Shown: positions 9,601 to 18,013, counted from the stretch's first letter. The stretch is DNA of 64,000 nt from Nemertoderma westbladi (GCA_032718475.1 JAUCBJ010004851.1:1-64000), one strand, 5' to 3'. Numbers and translations are program-made. The notes: generated from the letters alone by a model not told the origin.

Positions 9601-10634
9601 GGTCTCATACCTTTTATACTTGCTGGAGATTTATGGCTCAGTGTACTTACTGCAATATAAAGGGACATCGAGCATCTGAATGCCAACTGAGAGACATACC
9701 TTATGAACACGAATCTGTAAAACTCGTGAGGAAGTTATTTGATGAGTGGGAAGATTTGGCCGACGAACATGTATCGGCACAGAGAAGACGGTTTCCGATG
9801 AGAGCGCATCTCGGATTTTGGGCGGTAAATCCTCAAACGATGATGTCGGAAGGATATATCTCCGCTATGCCCCAATATGACGAACTTATCGAGGTTGTTG
9901 ATATTTTGCCCCACGACAGCGGATTCCGAGTAGTGCGCGAGTATCTGTTACAGATTCACCCGGATAACAAAAACACGTGGAATTTTCAGAAAGTCGTAAA
10001 TCGTATCACGTATGGTGAATTTGATCGTTTCCGAACCGAAAAGCGGAATAAAGGAGCTTGGTTAACCGTCGCATGGGCGTACCGAGCCGCGTTTTACCAT
10101 AAACGTATACGAGCGAGCGTATTCGAGGAAGAAGAGGTCCTAGAGGCGACGAATATATCAGCCACTCCGGTTGCGCCGTCTGCACGTCACCCTCGGGAGG
10201 ACGGGCAGGGTAGGATCATACGGGTCCAGAAAGTGGGCCAACAATTGAAGAAAATTATTAATGTGGAAGAACGCAAGGGAGTTGAGCCGACTATTCGAGT
10301 TACTCGGGATACGGTATCACTTCCAAGAGAACCGGTAGGAGGATCGGGACATACACCAGCTGATCAACAGGGGGCGCAAGCTACTCTCGGGTCTGCATCG
10401 TCCGCTTCTCACGCGTTCCCAGACGTTCTACCAACTGTAGTGACAACTGATCGGTCACGAGGAATTGGTCGAGGTTTTGGGATGCCAAATAGACGAATTT
10501 GCGAGGAAATAGTTGCACCGTCTCTCAACGTCCCAAGTAAACCAGTGACTCGCCCCATTAGTCCCATATCGCGAGCAAAGTCACCTGTGCGCAGTTTTCG
10601 AGGACGCGGCAGGGCTCGATCTACTAAGCGATAA
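3624..10634 (+). CDS. 2336-aa Gag-protease remnant fused to an unknown zinc-knuckle domain
   Basis: A single uninterrupted ORF. Residues 1-340 are acidic then coiled coil; about 345-395 is a Glu/Arg/Ala array built from a 27-base tandem repeat; about 625-680 holds an 84-base tandem duplication. Residues about 840-1015 resemble the BEL/Pao Gag region (DUF1759-like, starting PPKFSG). CCHC-type knuckles follow at about 1079-1148. At about 1246-1257 comes the start of a DUF1758-type aspartic protease (AILDSASSHS, with DSA in place of the usual DSG). The protease then stops abruptly. About 1080 residues with no family I recognise follow, including three zinc knuckles at about 1961-2014 and a basic Arg/Gly-rich tail. 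Polymerase domains are absent. The unknown part is homologous to the broken minus-strand copy at 60681-63996. The long open frame implies recent selection or recent origin. Confidence 0.85.
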   Translation: MSDKQDYTKNTQTDYDSCDADKSAAEEPQGKTREPTEPTPCASPVHPTGVPDAVVRGDGRTEDFLTVPQPRYRETELVSSAGSTESVVRSVGGYMAHITRSIGEGQRILDGLTAPMSRFEFYTLQVRVQSKVYKSVDNLVGLQDLARQRQDMDTQLRILEKLMITREKLIQFKSTIRQIQQEQADQLLGESVSDELLQPEEEQELYRLDGQLKHLTDHLRMCGEDVGDLETVPEYTRETSFAQIESAPGILNQSLVSIRSEICEGSIVTSEVARQQQQFYRQQHEIEEQAQLLMIQTAVEEEKIRVANVARISHLQEQAELEAAEMERLELDIAQQAATAELAQRTATAELERQTAAAAAAAELERQTAAAELERQTAAAELERQTAAAELERQRVVSEARVEMKTRQIKAQQAIRQAEFEAQQQQTEQREKEVKLRFELENRARELAETKENLDLLARDRSMRSRDGHDLDQLEVRHRQIQERKKEGSVGAPGRERQLVKDVCQRFPQVTHMFAPVTTKEPVSIAGSSDISPIHGATEHRFVIPNEFIPPRATSSPIPRVKVSNPPITDRSSLLTGPALLTTKQVSPPLTPKPVTHYAYPMTFRPTRPAVSNAVIRPPVQFTSQSTTSRKTCEPTEQRRTVETRPFNQFTSQSTTSRKTCEPTEQRRSVDDVPKRTVRIRTTQRTRARRPPYPDDSSTSSESDYPKREVFRTGAADEYKRERSDNSFADNPPQNTPTQKALPPAGAIGAQQFADIVNKLARIEERLEEGYTDSSRNSEFEHNRHPKGPQRPVPSNPTSYQGKAPRRENINQTTNQGRETLNVAEEIAKFAARQGLPVQQPPKFSGSSKHWHTFVDYIESQIAVCAFTSREKFNYLLQTLSGEPKRLAETFVGVPDAFELAYDRLTSIYGGTVSMARSVIEELCKGGAITKPVDLLKLADEIKNAITTLRSIGQLDYGNTPTVLLKIIGRLHHRLRREWRKVEYQREERGGFLKLEDVYLLISREAVVETRSNYTDQHIVAEGITLPSSNRQKPQTTSTKTATYATPTESRQFSDGNRVSAPIGTKQTRQQLSTDFNGCQYCEHLGKRYIGHKLRGCRQFRELNSEERRLQIRPLDSCWRCTQHGHVRKDCPNTDTCPSCGRNHDGLLHTDSHTPTKRFAREHPEAAARCEAAYRKRESKTTPTFVTHIEDCFSEQSGSSDEESDDDEYSNGDEQPSIALLTTDQLKGFSVIPIKVTGTKGSKRIYAILDSASSHSEDKNKENPEPILARCSNHQQLRYQEGGYPLSNPYHSFAMTGPKAGETVIYPPKVVEPDVFELTLDEANQSTREKKEALSLYRAYKAFEKGEMEEWGGRLASLPCHWTSHDQTSAKEMTPEVFESINFAQNVIQRLQIASPERPREMQPYSTSATKPLSTTLNFPISIPVRQDTTYEIPIVDHPEIISNLEFLPAVVFSDMSKIYDLRRHITQKVVNNVPPHIQDFKELDRAGADIAPSNLKGYLTKTIRLWIGIGTFESDTDIAADWRGKVIRFDEDKDIEKIWQPSEELLDEWTRTFRSFQENGYMFYDNEGGSHQQSLTSKTIQIRAADGVLHVFSRQRSDKRMPIPPANTKRHHLITDIVKKMDQACNIDARMLPKMVRNMILDKTVVKVGSGVREDLISDFAGMTDSDDRLPTPYVDTRPLILWSIEQGYFREYNTQKTGTGYISYLLFNWDYKEGKRNKYIETYGEGDTPDMSEFESQLKWRGCVYWAITSPPRAVLQYYLAIESSVNVCLIADIVSRTLKRHPLCLGEDHTFYMEGRIRTDVFRRFLEPFYNSDAQCNAFTRAGFSIFRDVYLRCAGSLIERPSMFTLLPYEGERIVEITDESRQTRAPIGHLGDDFNVTTTIADDPLEELLEIERNLPKKSQTEIRQLEATDAIVCIQPSETYQPIDPDDYDYSMGGSARPIGDLIYERVWYPANTMCSKCGVAGHHMAKCSGKHITTTQLICGWCGDQGSHTFYTCWRFMAQCTYCNIKGHRASECQLRDIPYEHESVKLVRKLFDEWEDLADEHVSAQRRRFPMRAHLGFWAVNPQTMMSEGYISAMPQYDELIEVVDILPHDSGFRVVREYLLQIHPDNKNTWNFQKVVNRITYGEFDRFRTEKRNKGAWLTVAWAYRAAFYHKRIRASVFEEEEVLEATNISATPVAPSARHPREDGQGRIIRVQKVGQQLKKIINVEERKGVEPTIRVTRDTVSLPREPVGGSGHTPADQQGAQATLGSASSASHAFPDVLPTVVTTDRSRGIGRGFGMPNRRICEEIVAPSLNVPSKPVTRPISPISRAKSPVRSFRGRGRARSTKR
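4648..4805 (+). repeat. 27-base coding tandem repeat
   Basis: About five copies of a 27-base unit encode the nine-residue repeat AELERQTAA within the coiled-coil region. Some units carry extra alanine codons, and all length changes keep the reading frame. It extends a charged helix in the Gag N-terminal half. Confidence 0.8.
5483..5632 (+). repeat. 84-base in-frame tandem duplication
   Basis: The segment encoding QFTSQSTTSRKTCEPTEQRR occurs twice, 84 bases apart, with only a few changes. Both copies contain the 17-base motif GGAAGACTTGTGAGCCT that also recurs elsewhere in the element. Confidence 0.8.
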
Positions 10635-11471
10635 AAGGGAGGGCAAGGGTGGACGGAAGACTCGTGAGCCTTTCTTATGATTTGTGATTTATTTGAATTA
10701 TATGTTTTATATTTAGAAAGTTTTTGCTTATTCCAAACTTATGCAATTTGTATTGTTCCGAATTTATGAAATTTAGAAAGTTTAGAAGGAACTTATATTT
10801 GAAAGATTTATGTTTCATGTTTGAGATGCAAAGGTTTATATTATTCTAAACTTATGCAGTTTATATTTATATTTAAGTAAAGACTTATATTTAGTAAGAT
10901 TTATATTTAGTAAGAATTTATATTTTATATTTACGTGATTATTTCGAACTTATGCAATTTATATCGTTCCGAATACTATATTTTATAAGCAGTATTTGTA
11001 TTTACAGTGTAAAAGAGAAAGTTTTATAGACAGAAAATTTTGTGCTCAGAAAGACTCATATTTGTAATTATTCCAAACTTATGCAATCTACATTTAGGTA
11101 CGAAAGTATTTGTAATTACTTGAATTTATGCAATATTTGAGATGCAATAGTAGATGGAAGACTTGCGAGCCTTTCTTATTGTTTTCATTTATTTGTATTT
11201 GTAATTGTTTGAATTTATGCAATATTTGAGATGCAATAGATTTATATTGGTGAATTTAATTTAGATTTATATTGTACTTACTTAGTAAAGCCATAAATAC
11301 GTAAAGTTTGAATTTGTAATTATTTTGTATCGAATCATTACGTAGAAAGGAAGTATTGTTTGAAACTTAATTGTAAATATGTAAGTACGCCCTAAGTATT
11401 CTATAGTTTGATTGATTATTGGTGAAAACCGTATATTTTATGCACGATAATATCCTGTTTTCATGGAGCGG
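10635..11471 (+). repeat. AT-rich trailer with dispersed short repeats
   Basis: No ORF. The motif AACTTATGCAATTTATA or a close variant recurs at about 10735, 10850, 10943, 11078, 11120 and 11212, sometimes followed by TTTGAGATGCAATA. The GGAAGACTYGYGAGCCT motif appears at 10655 and 11156. No clear polypurine tract precedes the 3' repeat. Confidence 0.6.
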
Positions 11472-13382
11472 TATAGAATTATATTCCCTAAATGCCGTGG
11501 ATTTTCAAAATTTTATTTTATTCGAATTAACTTTGTAAAGATTGCTTTGAGTTCTCATTAGTATTGGTTCTATCTATTATGCATCTATCGGTCAAGTGGT
11601 TCAGTAGCTCAGTTGGTAGAGCGTTGGAAATTATAAGTATAGTAGGTATCGAGTTCAAATCCTAGTAAGTGCGAATTATTTTTTGTGTAGAATTTCAACT
11701 CATTTAAATTAACCGCTACAAATTAATTGCATTTGTCTGTACCAATAAGGCTGTAGTTATTTGATTGTAACCAATGTCGTGCAAGTTATATATTAGCTGG
11801 ACCAATAGCTATCTTTAAAACCTTGTTAGAATCTATAGAACAATCGAGAATTTTCTCGATTGATTGCGGCACAAATTTAGTATATAAAGGTGCGATTCGT
11901 TCATTAGTTATTCAATCTTTCCATCATTCACTTTCTGTCTTATTTCAGATTACATTGTTTATTGTATAATAGTTATTATATGTTTTGTAATAAAGTCAGA
12001 AATACTAGTCACATCTCTCAGCCTTTCTATCTGTTTTAATATGGTTTCACTACGGTGAACAAACTCAGGGACAGGATGGCCAGCTAGAGATCGGGCCACA
12101 GCAATGAACGGGAACATCACGGGAATGTAGACGAGAGACAACCCGCAATACCATCTAGTGTTATTCGCCCATCGCCTGAAAGGTTAGACAGCGTTCGATC
12201 CTTGCTACCTAAGTGTAAGACCAAAAGATCAAAGGTAGACGTAGTGACACGCTGTGAGCCCAAAATTACATCATAGGGACTGTACTGTCTTGATTCAGGG
12301 AAAACCGCAGTAGACCTTCATATTCCTACGGGGGGGAGAGGGAGAAGAGAGCAGATACTAGTACGCAGATAGGACGTAGGCACACCGGTACAAGGCATAC
12401 ACATTGGTTAGGGTGCAGCAAACTGTACGCTTAACTCTTGCTAAGTACAGGTGTGTGTGCGACTATTTGCAGTACGACCGTGTCTATTACATCAGAACTT
12501 GTAGGCTAGGGGGTTGCTGTGTTTTCACCTGAATTGGGATTGTACCGTTCAGGCGGTAGGGCAGTTTACGCTAGGCGCAAATAAATTGAGGCTATCAGGG
12601 ATATACTAACATCTACCGTGTCCCCGCCAACGCCCTAATAGGAAGTTACCCGGACTACCTGGGTGACTAAAATTCTAGATAGGAGCCAGGATAGCTATTA
12701 GTACCCGTACGCCTACAGTAGTAAACTAACACATCTCTTCTCAGTATTAGGGACCTGGTACCTAAAATTGCCGAATTCTGGGCGTAGTATTAACCTTATG
12801 CCTGAATTTGAGTCCTGGAAATACGCAAGAGGGGAAGGAACCTTATCATTCGTGAGTATTGGACCTACAAGTTATAAAATTAGAATATTCGTAAAATGCA
12901 CACCGTACCCAGTAATTATATATGTGAAGGAGCAAAACTGCTTTGACCGTTCAGAATTAACACACGCGCGTTAGAAATTATTTACACCTCGAAATATATA
13001 AAATTAACTTTCGTCCTTACTGCACTTTGCTCGCTAGTTAGCCATCTCCAAATCTGCTCTATACCTAGCTAGCGTCCCTTTGCCCAACCATATAAATCAC
13101 ACCGCGGCAAAGTATACGAGCCTCTTAGTCCGTCAGTGAGTCAGCCTGATTTTAGGATTCGCTGCGCGGGATTTTGTTTTATCGAAGTTTGTCTGCTCGT
13201 AGACTGTTTTCTGCCTCACCGGTTAAAAGAGATCGATACTGCAATATATTCGCTTACTTGGGGTTTACTGTTTTGGTGAGAAGGTCGGATTTATGATTTG
13301 ATTTACAAACTTTACAGTAGGATATTGCAGGTATTGTTACCGTCTCTTCCGATAGTAGGAATAGGCGTATCTCTCCAATTTA
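11472..13382 (+). repeat. 3' long terminal repeat
   Basis: Direct copy of 908-2815 with scattered single-base differences (for example in the T-rich run near 11915 and the G-rich tract near 12335). It is followed by the second CGAAG of the putative TSD at 13383-13387. Confidence 0.85.
11598..11684 (+). ncRNA. tRNA-like pol III unit inside the 3' LTR
   Basis: Second copy of the unit in the 5' LTR. The A box, B box and T6 terminator (11679-11684) are unchanged; one transition lies just before the terminator. The same caveats apply: poor stem pairing, expression unproven. Confidence 0.55.
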
Positions 13383-13387
13383 CGAAG

Positions 13388-13807
13388 AGTAACCGTGGTG
13401 AGTTGGCGATCGATTCGATATAATAGGGTAGTGTGGGGCTAGCCACACGATGAGAGGTTTGGGTACGCGAAGATGAATATGCTATGGTTGGTTGATGCAA
13501 CGACACGAACCAATACTGACGGGAGGTAACAGCTGTAGGAGTAAGGAGGGCATCGTGAGGTTAGGCTACGCGTAGGTGATAGGCGCGATTGGCTGAAGGC
13601 AACGACGCGAATCAATATTGATGGTGACAGATGGTCATTAAACACCTCGATTTAGCACCGGAATTTGGCATTTTTTAATTGCCTCCGAGATGTGGCCCGT
13701 AGCCCAGGCTAGGGAGGAGTTATTGGAGGGCTATGCTTCTCCTACTACTTATATAATAAATAAACTATATATATAATAAACTAGATAAATCTGTTCTCAA
13801 AAACTAT
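13388..13807. repeat. Degenerate minisatellite flank
   Basis: Two diverged units of about 120 bases (around 13470-13530 and 13570-13630) share GATTGG/GGTTGATG and AACGACRCGAAYCAATA words, resembling the flank left of the large element. A GC-richer stretch at 13680-13740 may be the edge of the following LINE. No gene is visible. Confidence 0.4.
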
Positions 13808-15110
13808 CGTGCAGTGACAATTATTCCGACGGTAGCAAAACTATGGGAGCACATAATCCTACCATATTTGAATCTTGCATCTACTGATTATCAGCTGAGT
13901 TACAAATCTAAATGCGGCACAGAAATGACATATATAACAGTGAACAGTCTGATCGACTATTTTCACAAGGGGCAGTCAGATATGCACATCCTGTCAATTG
14001 ATCTGAGCTCAGCGTTTGATTGCATCAATCATAAGAAGTTGTTTTCGATGTTACATGATCAAAATGTGGAACTGAACTTATTACATTCATTAGAATCCTA
14101 CTATAGTAAAGGCAACGCTGTTTTATGTTGCAGTGGATATACTTATGTAGAGCGTATCTTGCTGGAGAAGGGTGTTCGTCAGGGAGGAGTACTATCCCCT
14201 TATTTATTTAACTTCTACCTGGCCAAACTATTCCTAGAAATAGAACTAAGAGGTTATGGTATACATGTAGGTAAGCAATCATTTGGTGGGATCTGTTATG
14301 GCGATGATATTATTCTGCTGGCCAATTTGAAGTCAGATCTTGAGGCCTTAACTGCATTGAGTTGCAATTATTTCAATAGCCACAACTTGGTGATAAATTG
14401 GAAGAAATGTCATTACATGACTCGCAACATTTCAAATGTGGAGTCAAATAGTCTGCTGGAAATAAAGGAAGAAGGAGTAACTCTTACCTCTGAACTAACA
14501 TGTAGTTACCTAGGACTACCTTTACCACCCACTAAAGGGAATCTTATTAAACACTTCAATAGTCGAATCTGGACCAATGTTAGCCGAATGGAAAGCCGAA
14601 GCCGAATCTCTATGGCAACGCAATGCTGTCGGAGGACGAGGGTAAAATAATATCATGCAGCTTAATGAAAGCCTTAAGACAGATTACTAGAGTGGGAAAC
14701 TATGTCTCGAAGATAACACTATGCAAGTTATTCAATATCTCATCAATTAAAACAATTCTACAATGCTCGAAACTATTTAACTATTTAACAGCATATTTAA
14801 TTGCGGCAATCCAAAAATATTATATCTTTTTAATTATGTGCTTGGACAACACCTTACAGGTCAAACATCCGTGAAGCTGTTCACAGAATATCAAAAGGCT
14901 GCTTGGGAGTTAAACTTTCCTTCACTTAGCAGCATTAGTGTCCATCAATATGGTATTAAAAGCATGACAAGAGAGCACCTGAGAAATTTTGACCATATCT
15001 CACTAAGGCGGATGTTTAAATATCTATTTATTAGATCCGTGCTGAACTGCAATAGAGGGTCCTTTGATGCAAAGCGAGAGGTTGTGCTAGATTTTTACAA
15101 TGTTCAGTAA
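13808..15110 (+). pseudogene. Broken non-LTR reverse transcriptase, CR1/L2-like
   Basis: The stretch 13814-14650 encodes about 278 residues of reverse transcriptase fingers and palm: a LSIDLSSAFDCINH motif A block, GVRQGGVLSPYLFN (motif B) and the catalytic YGDD (motif C), then a HNLVINWKKC thumb-side segment. The series resembles CR1/L2-type LINEs. The reading then shifts frame near 14630, and two further fragments (14623-14874 and 14838-15110) carry the likely C-terminal part. Endonuclease and ORF1 are missing. It is a 5'-truncated, frameshifted relic. I found no poly(A) or clear TSD. Confidence 0.75.
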
Positions 15111-15617
15111 AAGTGTCATATTTTGTGTATAACACTTAGAAAGGTCGGACCATTTTACACCCGATCACTTTAAACGCCCGACCATTTGATGTCAATAGGT
15201 GTATTATTCATCGCGTTAATGCAGCTCTATCATCTTAAGGTGCTTTTATTATGTATCTCGGTTATTGATATGTATCTCGGTGTATTATGTACTATCAAAT
15301 CTGACCATCCTTTGTCCGACCATTTTATATGTCATATATGTCATTTTATATGTTTATAATTCTAACTGTCATTTTTTAACGAATGTCTAACATAAACCCA
15401 ACGTTAGATTAACGTTGGTGGTTTGCAGGGACATTATAAACTGATAAATGTGAAAGGTACAGTAAAGCCTGTTTGGCCTATTAATTATTTGAAATATATT
15501 TCGATAACTATTTAAAAGGTAGGCTACAGTATCGGTACTGAAGTTAGTTAATTAATTACCATCATTATGTCATCACAAGATCAGTACCTAATGTAGTATA
15601 ATACAGTATTATTCTTT
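15111..15617. other. AT-rich spacer, no gene seen
   Basis: No coding potential, RNA gene or clear mobile-element end is visible. It may include the LINE 3' region, but no poly(A) or simple-repeat tail marks an end. Confidence 0.5.
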
Positions 15618-16396
15618 TTAAGGGGGGACTCCCCCCCCCCCCCCCCCCATGAACACTTTTTTAAAATGTTTACAATTTCTACTGAAATTAAAATATTTTG
15701 ATTTTATACAGTATGGGATGTTAAAATATGGCTAAACATTTGTTTTTCGAAAAATTTTCAAATTTCAAGTCGCCTTCTAGCGGCCATTGAATGAAACAAT
15801 ATTTGCGGTTAAAATGCTACTAGTCATTCAATTTTAGGTGAAATTAAAACTTTGATTTAGCCATTTCTTAAAATTAATTAATATTTGGCAAAATTTAAAC
15901 AAATTTTTGGCTTTAATCTGAAAAATTGGCTGTAAAAACAGAAATATGAACTAATAACTTTTAAAGAACAGCCGAATCCCTTTCGAATGAGCCAATAATA
16001 AAAAAATTGGTTAAAAAATGGCGGAGGGGTAGTAATTTTAAAAATGAAAAATGTCATTCCAAGATAATTATGACTTCAAAGTTTTGGTCTGGTTGGTTAA
16101 TCATTTCTGGCATGATAGAAGCGCATCACCGGTGTAAAACTGTCATTATGAGGGTTTTCGGGGTCGCTGATTTCATTTCAGTGGAATCTAGTCTGCCTGT
16201 CTGTTTTGCCAGTCTGTTTTACAATTTGACAGACAGACCATCATACAGAAAAACAGCGATAACTCGAGAAATAAAAGAGGTTTAGCTAAGCCGTTTTCAG
16301 ATTTGAAAACCTCATTAAATTCTGCTATAGATTAAATCAAAAAACACGATTTGAAATTATGACATGGGGGGGGGGGGGGTGGTACTCCCCCCTTAA
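15618..16396. mobile_element. piggyBac-like non-autonomous element
   Basis: TTAA occurs at both edges (15618-15621 and 16393-16396), followed inwards by matching ends: TTAAGGGGGGACT on the left and, on the reverse strand, TTAAGGGGGGAGT on the right, then C-rich tracts of about 20 and 13 bases ending in CATG. TTAA flanks with G/C-start terminal repeats are typical of piggyBac-type elements. The interior has no transposase; the only ORF (16007-16285) has no recognisable product. Confidence 0.65.
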
Positions 16397-16700
16397 GGAA
16401 TAGTAGGCTTTGGGTACATACTGTACAATACAGCAATACTGCAAAGTACTGCTGTATACTGATACAGGTACAATACTGGTTGTCTAAGAGAACAGCAGTA
16501 TAGCTGTATAGATACAGGTGGCATGAAACCTAATCGTAAATTTCCGGAGGACATAAAACAGTAAAAAGTCAAAATCAGAGGACATAATGAGTGATTTCAA
16601 CGAACAAGAAAAATTATTGTGTATTTTTAGTAACGATTTATAAAATACACAGCGCGGGAAATTCAAAGTTACAGTAGTTTAAGCTGGTGTCAGCTGTCAG
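16397..16700. repeat. Copy of a dispersed repeat upstream of the methyltransferase gene
   Basis: The stretch 16480-16560 is homologous, in reverse orientation, to 31395-31460 inside the 1.15 kb insertion at 31348-32499. Shared words include GGAGGACATAAAA and a CATGAAACCTAA-type block. It may contribute to the upstream region of the gene starting at 16802. Confidence 0.45.
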
Positions 16701-16801
16701 CATCTTCCAATAGGCGGATTACAGTTATAGAGGCAATACATAACTTCAGTACCGGTACTTCCATCTGTGTAGCATGGCGGTAGCCATGCGGTAGCCATTA
16801 A

Positions 16802-17929
16802 ATGAATTCCAGAATACCTAGATCAGAGGGGGTGTCATGCTGTCATATGGATACTGATGGAGGCGGAGGGTCTGACTCTTCCATGGCGACGAAAGAAGGT
16901 CGCGACCCCCTTATCCCTCACATCCAATGCCAATCCAGCCAATCATGTACTCCATCTATATCAATGTTAACGAAACACTTCCTTTCTATGAGGCCGTTGT
17001 CGGTAATATTTAAAGAAGTCATCAATATCCATAGCAACGGCGACGCATCGGCACAGGACACTATACTGAAACTAACGGTGGACCACCCAATAGCGAAGGA
17101 ATTCCCACCCTCGAGAACTTATCTTATAAACTTCCTCAAGTTTCTCATTAATAATGTTACCGAAGTTAGCGACATGGTGTATGAAAGATTCTCTCCGCTT
17201 ATGGCTCAACCCGATTCGCAGACCAACTGCTTCCGGACTTACGTTTTACCCTGCGACTGCTGCGTGACTATTCGCGAGAACGTTGTCACCCTATCTGGGG
17301 GAACTACCGGTTTGGTTAGCTGGCCAGCGGGTTTCTCGCTGACGGAATGGTTGAGTGCACGACTCCATCTTACGGACGGTAAACGAATCCTAGAGTTGGG
17401 ATGCGGCGCGGGTTTGTCCGGTATAATTACGTGTATGACGTCACTTCCTGCGGGGTACACGTTTACGGACGCGAGCGTAAACGTTCTGGACAATTTACGC
17501 GAGAATATTCGCATTAACTGCCTCAACTCAAAGTCTTCTCATTGCAAACAGAATCATCAGCTTCAAAAGGATTACATTAGAGTGCAGCCCCTTGATTGGA
17601 GTTTGTCTAATTGCGATCAAGCGGTTGACAGAGATGTATACGATATTATTGTCGCCGCTGATGTGACCTTTGACCCCGAGAGTCTACCAGGTCTAGTTAA
17701 CCTACTCCATTATCTGTTATCAACCAGCAACTCAGCCAATCCATCTCGCTGCGCTTATATTTCTTGCACTATTAGAAATCCAACTACTCATACATTGTTT
17801 ACTCAGTTGCTGGACAACGCCGGTCTTATTACTGTTTACGAAAACATTGACAGACCCGAGTTGTTCTATTACGACAGGAATCAACAATTTGCTGTCCTTA
17901 ACATAAAAATGAGCTTCCCTTTCAAATAA
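16802..17929 (+). CDS. EEF2KMT: Protein-lysine methyltransferase, EEF2KMT (FAM86) family
   Basis: 375 residues in one exon. The family's human member transfers a methyl group from S-adenosylmethionine to a lysine of elongation factor 2 in the cytosol. Visible signatures: the FAM86 N-terminal helical region from about residue 55 (LTKHFLSMRPL, then a DHPIAKEFPPS block), the GTTGLVSWPAGFSLTEWL segment at 168-185, SAM-binding motif I ELGCGAG (198-204), an acidic FTDAS post-I segment (221-225), and the VAADVTF motif (284-290). The C-terminus ends in the family-like AVLNIKMSF. The first 54 residues are Ser/Gly-rich and unlike the family, so translation may really start at Met28 or Met55. Vertebrate genes of this family have introns; the lack of introns here suggests a retrocopy or intron loss. 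A TA-flanked transposon begins 35 bases after the stop. A broken copy lies at 56545-57172. Confidence 0.87.
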   Translation: MNSRIPRSEGVSCCHMDTDGGGGSDSSMATKEGRDPLIPHIQCQSSQSCTPSISMLTKHFLSMRPLSVIFKEVINIHSNGDASAQDTILKLTVDHPIAKEFPPSRTYLINFLKFLINNVTEVSDMVYERFSPLMAQPDSQTNCFRTYVLPCDCCVTIRENVVTLSGGTTGLVSWPAGFSLTEWLSARLHLTDGKRILELGCGAGLSGIITCMTSLPAGYTFTDASVNVLDNLRENIRINCLNSKSSHCKQNHQLQKDYIRVQPLDWSLSNCDQAVDRDVYDIIVAADVTFDPESLPGLVNLLHYLLSTSNSANPSRCAYISCTIRNPTTHTLFTQLLDNAGLITVYENIDRPELFYYDRNQQFAVLNIKMSFPFK

Positions 17930-18013
17930 TATTTCTGCAAATTTTGTTATTCTGTATATATATAGGGTGAGTGAGGGAGACTTGAGAGTTATAATCGCTC
18001 TAAATAACATATA

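Larger units (their letters stand above)
903..13387 (+). mobile_element. 12.5 kb LTR-type element with giant Gag-fusion ORF and no polymerase
   Basis: Two nearly identical direct repeats (908-2815 and 11472-13382) flank a leader, one 7 kb ORF and an AT-rich trailer. The bases CGAAG at 903-907 and 13383-13387 are a plausible 5-bp TSD, the length BEL/Pao-type integrases make. By eye the repeats differ by about six substitutions and a few small indels over 1.9 kb, so insertion is fairly recent. No reverse transcriptase, RNase H or integrase is encoded, so mobilisation would have to be in trans. Odd points: the repeat termini (TATAG...ATTTA) are not the usual TG...CA, and I see no clear primer-binding site or polypurine tract at the internal edges. 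Confidence 0.8.
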
